A DNA stretch of 64,000 nucleotides from Anseranas semipalmata (lineage: Eukaryota; Chordata; Aves; Anseriformes; Anseranatidae): contig VXAA01000914.1 of NCBI GenBank assembly GCA_013399115.1, positions 745,803 through 809,802 on the forward strand. The letters run 5' to 3'. Below the pieces are notes generated by a model that ran no database searches, had not been told where the DNA came from, and saw only the letters and a program-made list of their open reading frames with translations. Below are positions 23,182-35,902 of this stretch, piece after piece (within the stretch, counting starts at the first letter, position 1; each line of letters begins with the position of its first letter). Made by a program: the position numbers and the translations under genes.

Positions 23182-26100
23182 ATAACCTAAGAAGCCAGTA
23201 CAGCTATTTATTATTCATAATCATGCAGTTCCTACTGCCATTGTATGTGACCATCTCACTACCTTTAACATTTTTAACTTCGTAATCTCACTTAAAAACA
23301 GAGAGCTCCAAGATTGTTCAGTCCTGTGACCTGTCCAAGACCACACAACCATAAGAAGGCGAGAAGAGAATTCCGGTGTCTCAGGCACTGGCACAACTGG
23401 GCTTTCCCTCCCCTGGCTGCCTGTTTTCTCCTCTCTCAGCAGTAGCTGTGTTCTGCCAGTGGACAGAGTGATGCTTGCACATATTGTGCATGTCTGCTGA
23501 AGGCACACTTGAGCATGCCAAGTATGTCTTCCAACAGGCTCCAAGAGCCCTCTGTTTCCAGTGAAGTCAATTGGAGTTAAGGATGCTTACTGGCTTGCAG
23601 AAAGCACTCAGCAGAGTTGTATGACAAAGCAATCGATCTATACAACTCCTTAAGCTGTGAAGAGACAACAGATATGCATAACTCAAATTTATCCTGCCGA
23701 CATACAGTTAACAGTTTCTATTCCTTCTATTAAGAGAATGTAAGGTTTTGTTGCTGACAATAAGTATGTGATGAAAATGGAAGGTAGCTGTTAGAGATAA
23801 TCCTATTCCTCATTCCCATGAACAAAGAGATGGGCTCAACAAAAAATACATATGTCACCTCTGCAAAAATCCCAGCAGCTCTAAACTGCAGTTTTGGTTA
23901 ATGTTTGCCTAAGTAAATAATATCAGTGGGGCAGAAAAAGTGAGTAGACTCACGTGGTATTTCACCTGACTGCTATTACTTTCTGAAAAATTTAAAGACC
24001 AGCAATGTCTTTTCTACTTATTTTTTTATCCACTGTTATTTCCAAAACATAAACTCAAACAAAAGAGGGAACATTCCAAAGACAGAGGAAAGATAACCAT
24101 ATGAAAACAAACAACCCCCCCCCCCTTTTTTTTCCATAGCATGAAAATGGCAGAAGTATTAAAATAAACAGTTTTACTCTGCATTTGGGAAAAGTGATGT
24201 AGTCTTATCCTGAAATTCAGGATGATGTTAAAAAGCAGCATCCAGCATTACCATGTGGGCACTCCTACATAACTTGCAATCAAGGATGAAGAAAAGGTCT
24301 CCAAACAACAGAACTGGCCCAAACCACCATTATTCAAGTCAATTTTCAGTAACTCTCAGAAGACAAAGATAAAATTAATATTGTTGTAACACCAAAATAG
24401 TAGAGTAGACTTCCCAGAGAATTACAGGCCTGATAACCTGACGCCTAACCCTGGCAAAATTTTTCACCATGAGCACACTTAGATTTTGCAAAAGTCTAAC
24501 ATTTCACTTTTTTTTTTTTTTTCCTTTTAATATTAGCTTTGGCATCTTATTAAGGCAAATACTGCCCTCCAAACATCATCATACCACAACGTCTACCACA
24601 GCCTGGGAGCAGCCTGAAACAATGTCTCATCGAGTTCTTCCTAATCTCCCCTTTTATTACTCCGGATGCTCAGAGAGGACAGGCGGCTGCCAACACTAAC
24701 TCTTCCACTGCTGATCAAAATGGCACAGGGCTATGATGCAGGAAGGAAGCTATGTAGGGTGGGAGTTTAGATTTTCAGCAAGGAGAGAAGAGCAGATGAA
24801 AAAACCAAAAGCAAAGACACAAAAGCAAAGACAAAAAAAGCAAAGAAAAATTTGGTATGTCTTCCTTTGTGCCTCGACACGAGAATCTTATGAACCTGGT
24901 ACAAACTTCTGCTACTATGAACTGAATCTTCATTGTAAAACCTTACCCATACTTCTATATTGGTAGCATAAACAAGGCCTGAATGTAACTGCAAAGTGGT
25001 TAATGACCACGTAAGAATACTTACTGCAACAAAGATGAGTTTTCTGCTTGCTCTCTATACTAACCTCCTGTGATCTGCTATGGACTAGGTGCATCAATGC
25101 CTTGAGGATATAACTAGCTCATAGGTCTATACAGTTAAATAAGATGCCCAGTCCTCTTCTCCCTCTTCATTTTGTAATTCTGCCATAGACTTTTGCACAA
25201 CAGAGCACCCAGTACAAAAAAAGCTTCAAAAATTACTGCAAGAAATAGTGAGTTGTGGATGGCATACTGACAATTTCTAAGGCTACAGAGTAAAAAAGAC
25301 GGGAGAGTCTTTGGCACAGAGTAGCATCAGCTGTTTGTAATACAGAAATAGCTGTAAAAGTCTAGATACCAGATTTGCACATGCTGGTCACTATCTATTT
25401 AAATATTTCATGATGTATGCAATTAAGTTTCTTCATCACTGTTGACTGTGTGATTTTAGAAGTCCAATGTATTTATGACTATCTATGTTCTCGGCGAAAT
25501 TTCGCATTTCTACAGGGCTGCACAGTGACAATGAATGAAAACAATTCCTTTTGTATTTACAACCAGATTCACTTAGGGGACCTGAGAACTGCCATATATC
25601 ATGTGCAAAAACTGATGTCTGGCATGTTTGGAAACAGGACTCTGTATTATTTAGATCTAAAAAGAAGATGCAGAATGGATTTATAATGATTGTAATTAGA
25701 ATAAAAACATGATTGCACTGAACTTAAATTCTGGCCCAAATTTCATATACACCCACAAAATCATCCAAATAGAAATTAACTTCATAATTAATACTGGATC
25801 ATTCCCATTACAAAAAGACACTATTAATTATTGATGATGCTTGTATTTCTGCCGAGTTGTTTACGTCTTTTCACCCTCCAGTTCACAGAGTGCTTTGGAT
25901 AATGCAGCATGTACAAATCAAATCCCTTGGAGATGTGTAAGCAACTACTCCATTCTTGTCCTGCCTGCACACAGGAAGACCCTGCCACTGTATGTTCTTA
26001 TCAAGCAAAATACAGAGGGGCATTTGTTTGCACGAGTGGAGCTAGAATATTCTCTTTTGAGTTCAGCTTCCTCCTTTCATCCCACCCACCATCAGACACT

Positions 26101-26445
26101 TCCTGACATTTCTCCTGCAGGCAGAGTAAGGCAATTGCCTTTTTTTTTTTTTTTTTCCAACGGCTGCTCCTCCAGTAATCTGTGGGGGAAGGGGATGTTA
26201 TCTCAACAGCAAACACAGCCGAGCAAGTCTGGGACGTGAGGGGGAGTTTCAGGATGAAAATAGGCCTCTGCCACCCCTCCTGTGTTCGTGTATCTATGAC
26301 TAAGCATGCTGAATGTGTTGCTTTTTAAAACTTGGCTTCTCTCTTTTCTTGATTTTTGTTGTTTCCAAGCCTCCAGATCCCCTTTGTCCTCGCAGCCTCG
26401 GGGGACCTCACTGTGCAGGCCCCTGACATCACCAGTGCCATGGAA

Positions 26446-26453
26446 ATGCAAAT
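26446..26453 (+). promoter_or_regulatory. Octamer motif ATGCAAAT
   Basis: A perfect POU-factor octamer lies in a locally GC-rich 180-bp patch in the otherwise AT-rich SFPQ-ZMYM4 spacer. It may be part of an enhancer, but an 8-mer is expected by chance about once in a window of this size. Confidence 0.2.
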
Positions 26454-29400
26454 CCCGCCCGGCCCCATGTGCCGGGGCGCTGGGGGACAAAGCCAGGGCA
26501 GCCCTGGCACTGGGAGACAAACCCACCCGGAGCATGGTCTGCTTGTGCGCCAAGAGGAGACTTCACTAGCCATTTTCTTGCCTCTGAAATATTCCCTGGT
26601 TTTGCTTAGGTGATTATAGCCCTGCCTTGGAAGCTGCTGGTGTCTGCAGTGGAGCCATCTGAAACTAAGGTTTTGGCACTTCTGCCCATCTCTGGGACAG
26701 AAAAGGTTGCTGGCAGCTCATCTCCTCCAGAGCTGTCACTGCTGCTCTGCTGGGTGGGTGCCTCCAGGTTCAGGGAGCAGTGGGCAGAGTACAACATACA
26801 GCTGCCAGGCACAGGTTCTCTTACTCGGGGCAGAGTCTTAACCTCGTTCCCCGGTATCGTCTCCTCTGAGCTCTACACAATCTTCTTTGGTTGTGGACAG
26901 ATCGAGGAAAGCTGTTGCTCCTGCTCCCATTAGCCACTGCCTAGTGCATCTCTTCACATTTGGTGCAGAGTTGGCCTCTCATCACACCTGGTCTCAGTCC
27001 CTTCCAACGCCATGGAGAAAGGAGTGACCAAAGCACCACGTTTCAACCCCAAGGCCTCCTTCCCTTCAACCCTTGTGTTCCCCCAGTTCTCTAAGTTCTG
27101 CTTCCTCAGTCTCCTCATCACTGCTGACCGTGCTCTCAGGTCATTTCATCCCACAACCTCACAGTGCTGTGCTGCTTCAAGCAAATAAGCAGTATCTGTT
27201 CTTACACTAACCCTACGTTGCTCATTTGAGTCTCTTCTTGGCCCCAAATGTGGGTACAACATATGCAACAGCCATGCTTCTCAGTCCACCTTACAAAGCC
27301 TGTCCTATTAGGATGTTCACTGGGCTCACTGAAAAGGAAACAAGATTTTTCATTGTTATTAATTTGTCTGGCCAAAACCATGCAGCATTACTCTGAGCAC
27401 CTGCAACTGCAATTCTCTGAACAGAACCCGAGCTCAAATGGAGGGAGTGTCTAGGTCTTAATATGTAGGGCTGGCAGGTTTTCTGGGTGATCTATATTCA
27501 GCTGTACATGCCCGTGGGTATGTGGAAAGATCATTCATCCAGTTCATTGAACTGCAGCCTGCATGTGAAAGGAGTTTCATGGTTTCTTTTTTAAATGTCA
27601 CTGTTTTAAAGACAAATAGTCTCACGCAGAATTGTGCGGCAGATTATAATATGGGCACTCCAGGGGTAAATTAAAAAGCAATTCAAAAACAATACACTAT
27701 GGAAAAATCTTATCTTTTCCTTGCCTTATCCAGGCATTTATCTAGGTTTGTTCTACACTAGTCATCACCACATTATCTACATATTATACAGTGTCTTTTT
27801 TAGCCACATTAATACATACACAGTTTATTCAGAGTCAAAATTAAGTCAGGCCTGAACAAGCTGGAAAACATGCTGCAGTAGTTCAAGTGCCCTATGCAGA
27901 GAAAGGACTGAGATATGTCTACACAGCACACATACCGGTGACGATATAATTTTAAATGGTCCATGCTTACTGTTACCCTCTCATCTGTTCACGGTATCAG
28001 TTTAAGCAAACCTTCCATCAGGCACAGATTTCAATAGCAACTGGTTTTATTATGCTCTATTTTAATGACAGATCTGTTTTTAACAACATATTTTGTTTAG
28101 TGGTCTGTAGGCATTTTCAGTTGCATATTTAAAACTCAAATATTTCCATCAGCTCCCTGATTTACTTATGAGAAACATGCAATGAAATAAAGATGTTTGT
28201 TCCTGTTAGCATGTTCTGAGCAAATTATATAAAACTTTCATTTTATAAAATACTGTAGAAATTTACCATATAGCCCAAAGAAGTTATAATAACAGTTTTG
28301 TCAAATCTTCAGATGTTACTGGAAGTCCCATGGTATTTGAGGTTATTCTGAATGCATGAGCTTTTGCAGTAGTGATTACATGAAAATAAAGGTTTAGTTA
28401 AAACAAACAAACAAACATACAACTCACCCCACCACCACTTTCTAAACTTAATCCTGAAAATGTGAAGGCAGTGCACTATAATGTCTTAGAAATTGGAGGT
28501 CAAAAAGAAAAAAATAAGTTTGTTATTCTTAAACTCTTAATTCATAAACTAATCTCATCTTTTAAGGTCTTCCTCCTGACTGCTGAATACTTGGACTTCT
28601 CAACACTGTTACTAATTGTTTAGATCATTTATAAATATTTATATTCCAAGAGGGTTCTTGCTTTTTTTTTCCATATTTCTTTGTACTTTCTGCTGTCCTA
28701 GAAGATCCCTTTCAAAAACAGGTGCATTTTCCGTGTTTAGGTCATCTACACATGTACAACACATCTGTGCTGCTACATGCACGCTTTTGAGAAATCTGTG
28801 CATGTTCAGTGGCCATCTATGCACATGTCCTACCGTCTGGCCAGGGCTTTAGTGGACGTGTCTGATGGAACCTTGATATGTGGCAGCCCTATATTTAGAA
28901 TTTCTATCTATTTGAGAATCAAAACCAATGTAAATACTGTCATATAAAAATCTTTTATTGCTACTATATCTTGTGCTCATTAAATTGATTAAAATATGCA
29001 TACTTTTCATCTGTAGCTCTCTAAGGATAAAAGTAATTTTTGAACAATTACTTAATTTCACATCAAGCTCACAGTTTACCTATAACTATCTTCGTCATAA
29101 AGAATCCCAAATTCTTTAAGAAATTTCACAAAATGACATATCAACCAGAATTACTTTATATTTGAGGATGTGAAAAGCATTATTCATAACTTATTAAATT
29201 ATTATATTCATTAATTATTTCACTGTCACTGGAATGCAGCCGCTTCTAAAGAGAGACTTGACAGGATTTCCTAAATGAATCCCAATATTATGTATCTTAC
29301 ATTTTAGGCCAGATGAAGGACAGTGTTTACATAAGATTCATTTCATTCACCGCTGAAATGCAGCTGCTGCTTAATACCACCCTTTAACTGTGCAAATCAG

Positions 29401-30279
29401 ATAAAGCTAGGAAGTGGAGATTTCTCTTTAAGACAAAGTTTTAATTAGCATTTAGATTATTTAAATAGTAAGGAGAAAGGAACACATTGTTCTTATCAAC
29501 TACTTGTAGGTGCTAGTAATGTTTGACTGTTCACAACAAAAATGGCAACAATCTGTATCTAACTTGTACTTTCAAATTTTTTCTTAACAGGCCTATGTCT
29601 TGCTAACATTTTGAGTGTCTTAAGTATTGGAAAGCATGAAAATGACAGGCAACATTACAAAGCTTTAAATATTTAGGCTTTAACCTTGAAAAGTTATACT
29701 GATTTTTGAAACCGAAACGCAACCTCTCAGGTATTTCAGGTTAAACAGATATGCAAATCTTCATGGGGTTAAGTCCTCAGAGTTTGTAAAAACAACCCTT
29801 ACATGAACTTTTGATTGATACCAGATGAGGAAAAATGTGGTCAAATATAAAACATCCATTCCAACATTAAAAGCATTGCTGTTTTACAGTCGTACCAACA
29901 AATGTTAAATTAACTAAAAAATTACATAATGGTTCGTTCACGAGTGATACAGTAGAGGCACAATAAACAAAAAACAGGTCCATCTATGGTCTCAGGCTGA
30001 TTCCAACAAAGGGAAAAAACTAAATATCCTGCAAATACTCCATGCAGTCTTCAAAACCACCATGCAGGACTTTCAGCACAGGAAGTGAACACTTCCAGTC
30101 GCCATAGCAGTACGAAATTAAAAGTGCACAGACTTGGGTTCAAAGGTACGTTACATCCTCTCACTGCTACGGGTTTGGGACGCACTAACTTTGTAAAATG
30201 ATGGTTTGTAGCGTGCTGAGCATCCTGTCAAATGAACAAATACATACCCTCTCCAACAGGAAGGCCATGAGTCCAAAGT

Positions 30280-31325
30280 GCCAACTTCTGGCGCGTCCCT
30301 TAACGGAGGTCGTGACAATCCTGGCTCGCCCTACACCCCCGGCTCGATCCCCACGGCAGCCTCGCGGTGCCCGGGGGCGCGTGGCAGGCCGGGGAGCGCG
30401 GCGCGAGCGTCGTGTGGCGAGGCGGGTGCCGCGNNNNNNNNNNNNNNNNNNNNNNNNNNNNNNNNNNNNNNNNNNNNNNNNNNNNNNNNNNNNNNNNNNN
30501 NNNNNNNNNNNNNNNNNNNNNNNNNNNNNNNNNNNNNNNNNNNNNNNNNNNNNNNNNNNNNNNNNNNNNNNNNNNNNNNNNNNNNNNNNNNNNNNNNNNN
30601 NNNNNNNNNNNNNNNNNNNNNNNNNNNNNNNNNNNNNNNNNNNNNNNNNNNNNNNNNNNNNNNNNNNNNNNNNNNNNNNNNNNNNNNNNNNNNNNNNNNN
30701 NNNNNNNNNNNNNNNNNNNNNNNNNNNNNNNNNNNNNNNNNNNNNNNNNNNNNNNNNNNNNNNNNNNNNNNNNNNNNNNNNNNNNNNNNNNNNNNNNNNN
30801 NNNNNNNNNNNNNNNNNNNNNNNNNNNNNNNNNNNNNNNNNNNNNNNNNNNNNNNNNNNNNNNNNNNNNNNNNNNNNNNNNNNNNNNNNNNNNNNNNNNN
30901 NNNNNNNNNNNNNNNNNNNNNNNNNNNNNNNNNNNNNNNNNNNNNNNNNNNNNNNNNNNNNNNNNNNNNNNNNNNNNNNNNNNNNNNNNNNNNNNNNNNN
31001 NNNNNNNNNNNNNNNNNNNNNNNNNNNNNNNNNNNNNNNNNNNNNNNNNNNNNNNNNNNNNNNNNNNNNNNNNNNNNNNNNNNNNNNNNNNNNNNNNNNN
31101 NNNNNNNNNNNNNNNNNNNNNNNNNNNNNNNNNNNNNNNNNNNNNNNNNNNNNNNNNNNNNNNNNNNNNNNCCCGACGGGCGGGCCCGGGGCCAGGCAGC
31201 CTCCCGAGGTGGCGGGCCCGGCGTGCGGGGCCCCCCCGGCCCGGGGACAGGCTGCCGGGCGTCGCAGCTGCCCGCCAGTGCCAGGCGGACGAGCGGTGCT
31301 GTCCCTTGAGGCCTTTGATCCGGCT
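30280..31325 (+). promoter_or_regulatory. CpG-rich block with gap: candidate ZMYM4 promoter and exon 1
   Basis: Very GC- and CpG-rich sequence flanks a 738-bp gap (30434-31171). No visible sequence encodes the expected ZMYM4 N-terminus (about 13 residues ending in basic residues before the exon 2 sequence). A GC-rich first exon lost in this gap is the simplest explanation. Intron 1 would then be about 11.6 kb. The assignment is inferred from position and composition only. Confidence 0.5.
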
Positions 31326-32405
31326 GCCTCTAAGGTTTCTTCAGTTTTCTCTGAGTTCCCCCGAGGAGACTGTTCAGGCATCGTTCTGATCAGCATCTTG
31401 GCATCACTGAGATAATAAACTTACAGCTAACGAGGATCTGTCATCACCATGCAACTGTCCGACTTCTCCTTGTGTAAAGCACAATGTTCTTGTTGCTCTT
31501 TTTCAATTTGTTTCAATCATCCACGTCAAACCGTAGTGCGCTGTCAAGATGGCAGATCCATCCAGTTGTTAGGTACTCAGACTGCAAGCGCTGTGTGAGT
31601 ACCGTTAGCTGTGCTAGTCCTGAGGCTCGGTCCTCCATTGCCACGGTTTGGTCTGTAAGTGTAGTGGGCATATGAATCTGTTTGAAGAAATACTTCATCT
31701 TTTAAACAAGCGGAAGGTTCTTTATCTCCCATGTCTTGTAGCCTGTGAAGTAACTGAGGGAAAATAACTTTCTAAGCAGTGCTCAAAATAGTCTTGCAAC
31801 AAGCAAATTCCTCCTTCTGGCATGCATGTAACTTTTGATTGAAAACTTCCTGATAGAAATGAGGTTAAGTCGCTGCTGATGTGCATTTGAATTTGTATGG
31901 AAGGGTCCATAGGCCACTACAGATCTCTGAGCTGTCCAGTTCCCTTTTCCCAAAGATGAAGAAGTTTTCCCATTCTCTAGCCTTGGAAGAGGCAAGAACA
32001 CTATCTGAAGTTTTCCTTTCGTATATGTGAGTGGAGTTGTTTGCTGAATTTATTGCAGGGAATGTGAAACTTGTGATTGCGGTGAAACTACTTGTTGCTA
32101 AACAGAGCAGTTGACCTGCCAGGGTATAATTGGAGGAGTTGCACAGATGTTGTTTAGCTACCCTGCAGTTATGGAAATGAACTTCACAACTGAATTGTCT
32201 TAAAGCCGTATCTTTCACCAGTTGCACTTGTTCATGAACAAACTCAAAGAATTTTGTGGGATTGCTGACAAATATTACATATCACTGAAGGATCATGATT
32301 TTGGCTGTCTGCAAAAAGTTTAAAGGGAAGCAGCTGGATGTAGGACAGTAACTTAAGAAATCTTAAATAAAACTTAATTCCCGGTAATTGAAAAGTTAGT
32401 GGACA

Positions 32406-32490
32406 TAAAGAAAAACTTTTATACCATGACGACAGTCAAGCATTGGAACAGGTTGCCCAGAGAGGTGGTGCAGTCTCTATCCTAGCATCT
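32406..32490 (+). mobile_element. Old CR1 fragment
   Basis: The sequence GCATTGGAACAGGTTGCCCA, followed by GAGAGGTGGTGCAGTC, matches the CR1 ORF2 end region (…[11 protein letters not shown]…) in plus orientation. Only about 85 bp is recognisable, and both ends fade into unique sequence. Confidence 0.75.
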
Positions 32491-34373
32491 AGTGGTCTCA
32501 TCACACCCGTTGCCTTGATACGCTTGATTTATCTGACAAGTTACCTGGTATTGCCCAATGGAAAAAAAAACATGGCCTTTTTTCTTCTTTAGATTGCCAA
32601 TTGTCAACTAAGAAATAACAAAAAAGTATCATCAAGTTAGTATCATGTTCATTGGTCTCAGGAAAAACTGGTTTAGTATTGGTTGGATAATCATCCGCTA
32701 AGTAGTAAGTCCAGAAGTCTCCATCAATTATAACTCCACATGTCCCTGTACATTATGGAAAACCTCTCATGTGCTGTTGGCACTGACAACATTCTGGGTT
32801 CCTGCAAAATCAGAGAACGTGCGTGGTAAAATTTAGAGATGATCAAGGAAGGTGGCACTTGCTACAGGCAAATAAGTAAGGAACGAGAAAACACAGTTTG
32901 CCAGTCTAGCCTGAAGGAAAAGACCTTTCTGGTCCCAAGTCTGCCAGCAAGGTTGATCTGAACTATGCCAGAAAGGCTTCTGGGAAATTTTAATATAAAT
33001 AGTAGCACTACTGCATCACATTCTATCGATGTGTAATCTTCAGAGCCTGAGAGGTGAATTTCTTCATCTCTTCCCATCTCAATACCAGCTTATGCACTAA
33101 GATGTTCTTGAGGAACATGGGAAGAAGTGAATCCTTCCAGGCTGCTCGAATGACTGATGGAAGCTGTGAACAATGAGATTAGCATGCTGTAAATACTGTG
33201 CACTCACATATCTTCCATTAAAACAGGAAGTAATGAGGTCTTGGAAAACCTGCATATCCCATTTCTCTTCCCCTAAGTGGTCCACTTCCCATTCTACAGG
33301 AAATTAAGATGACAGGCTCTTTCAAATCCTGTGCCTAAGGGATAATGATCATGTCTTAAAAAAAAAATTTGTTCCTTTGTATGGAAAAAATAAAGATTGA
33401 TTAAATAATTTCTTCAGAGAGGAACTTTGCAAGTGCTGGTGCATTCAGAATTGTTCTTTCAATATTAAAATCTTTTGCAAAGGTTATTATTCCAGAAGTG
33501 CATACACTGAGACTGGCATTTTGCAAAATACATTGACAAGCAGGTGCCATCTTGTAGCCCAATCCACAGTAATGAGCAACAGACTGAAAAACAAAGGTTA
33601 TGGCTAAGTTGTTATTTTAGAGAAGGTTAATTTCTACCCTCATCTAATTTCTAATCTTCAATTTCTAAAGAAAAAATATATAGAGAAAAACATATATTCT
33701 AGATAAATATATACTCTAAAGAGAATATATCAGCGTATTCAACTTTTCATACTTACTGAATAATATCAAGATTAACTTGAAAAGTTTTTTTTAATTTAGT
33801 TAAAATATTTGTGGCACTTCAACTTTAATTTGTATGTAATATCGATGTCTTGAACAGTTTGCATTATGAATAGGATGATCATTTATTTACAACAATACTC
33901 GGTCAACGCATTGAACCAGGTGGGACAATTTGTGGTGTACAGTACTAGCTGCTGAAAGTTGACACTTGGGCTCTTGGAAATCAATTTGGTGTGAGTGGGT
34001 GAACACCTGGGTGTCTACATCAATAAACAGCTGTTTGCAAAAGATTTTAAATTTTGCATGGCTTTGTTTAAAGACTGAAGGAGATCATCTTATTTAGAAA
34101 GTTTTATTGCTAGACTACTCTTAAATGGTACAAAGACAATGAAAACAGGTTTCTCTGCAAAGGCTTGTGCACCTCTCAAAGGATGCTTTGCTGTCATAAT
34201 CCTTGAATTTGCCTTGTAAAAATAAGCATAAATGATCTTAGTCTTCTACATTAGGGCTTTTCACACAGTATAAAATAAGGAAAAATAAAGTAAGCTGTTT
34301 ATGCCCACTTCAAGGCCACTTGCATCATTAATTCTGAAATCACTCCCAACATTCTTAAAGTGGTTACCTCAAC

Positions 34374-34394
34374 TTTTATTTATTTATTTATTTA
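34374..34394. repeat. (TTTA)n microsatellite
   Basis: About five TTTA units occur in the presumed ZMYM4 intron 1. There is no further feature. Confidence 0.85.
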
Positions 34395-35880
34395 CTGGCT
34401 GTTGTATCCCATCATTTCTTCCAGGCATTCCAGTTCATGTTGGCTTTTCCATAAATGTCTTGTAGTAGGTTTCATGTACTGAATTTTCTTCAAGGTTTTC
34501 TGTCAATGACTAACTCTGTTCAGATGATTTACATCATCCATTTTGTGACGGTGTGGTAGTTGCATAAAAGCAGCACTCTTGTACCTCACTCCTGCTTTTG
34601 CTCATAACATTTATTCTCTGTGATCGTCTAAACTCCTCAAAATAAGGCTTCTCCAGCAGAGCATATTTCATCAAGGGCATGTTAGCAGAATTGTATGTGC
34701 TCTCAGTGTTTAACGTCTTAGCCTGTGTTGTGCCTTTTGCTCTTTAATAGAAAAAAAAAGTGTTTCCACTGAGACAGAAAAGGGAGATGGCTAGAGTACA
34801 CCCGCAAGGTTGTTTTTTTAATTAGTTGTCCAGTGGAAAAAGAAAAAAAGAGAGTGAGCAAGACTCAATCTGGGAAAATAACTTGAGGATAAAATGAACT
34901 CTGTTTTTGGAAGGGTCCAGTCGAGTGTTCCATGCATGCTGCAGGTGTGAGGTCATGATAAACTAATCTTTGTGTGTTGCTGATCTCAGGAGCAGTTACA
35001 TTATTTGTAGAAGCTCATAGCAGGCTGAAGCAAAAGTCACATCACAGCTGAGTTTGAAGTAGGTTGAAATTTGCTATCATGAGCTGCTGTTTAGCCATAT
35101 CAGGAAAAAGGAGACCGTGGTGGTCAGAAAGCTCGACTACCCCCCAGAAGGTAGCACAGGAGAGCACAAGCGAGCTGCAGGTATTCTGGACACTTCTGAA
35201 CCAACAAACACGGCGAGGTTGCCATTGTGTACCAGTCTGCTCTGCCTGTGCTGATGTGGTCTTTTCAGGCTGTGTTGTATCATACATGATAAACGCAGGA
35301 CAAGTAGTTGTGATAGGATTCTTGGTTTTACTTCCTTAGCAGTGTAAAGGTGAAAGAGTGTAGAAATAAGTATATTTTCCATGTGCAATCTTTATGCTAT
35401 AAGCTGTATCCATAAAATAGATATCTGTATAGCCTTGCTAAGGTTCTTTGTACTCTTTCCACCATCAGTGAAAGAGATGGGGATCTCCAAAACATCGTCT
35501 GCCAAGTCCCAGGGCAGGATGAATTGCTTCTGGATTGCATCTTCATTTCCACTGAAAAGAGAGAAAACCTGAATCACTAGCCTGATAAACTAATGTTTAG
35601 TTGTCTAAATTTAGGTGAGAAGAACCTGAGGCAGCATTAGGACAACTGGACAGTTATTCCTGCAGGAGAAATTTTGGAGTACTTTATTTCATTATTTTTG
35701 ATAACTTCCTGCTCTTTTTTTGCACATTGATATTTGTTAAATCAATCTAAAAAGTAAGTGGAGAGATTTCAGCTTTATTCTAAATGTGCTATGTGCTCAA
35801 GAATTCACACGTCTTCAGTAAGTTCAGTGTTGCCTGGTAGGAGTTGTTGTAGTGTTCCATGAAAAAATGACACTTTTTTG

Positions 35881-35902
35881 TGTTTGTTTGTTTGTTTGTT
35901 TT
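35881..35902. repeat. (GTTT)n microsatellite
   Basis: About five GTTT units run into a T stretch. Confidence 0.85.

Larger units (their letters stand above)
19490..30180. other. Spacer between SFPQ and the candidate ZMYM4 promoter
   Basis: No gene is recognised in about 10.7 kb. Contents that can be named are the TTTCCC array (22399-22470), a CR1 copy (22731-23181), homopolymer runs (24114-24133, 24509-24523, 26139-26158), an AAAC run (28401-28416) and a GC-rich patch with an octamer motif (about 26380-26560). Open frames of up to 132 codons occur but show no recognisable protein. Confidence 0.5.

Noticed and set aside
30185..31415. Frames of 340-405 codons on both strands around 30-31 kb
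   Set aside because: They exist only because the 738-bp gap contains no stops. The flanking residues show no known protein.
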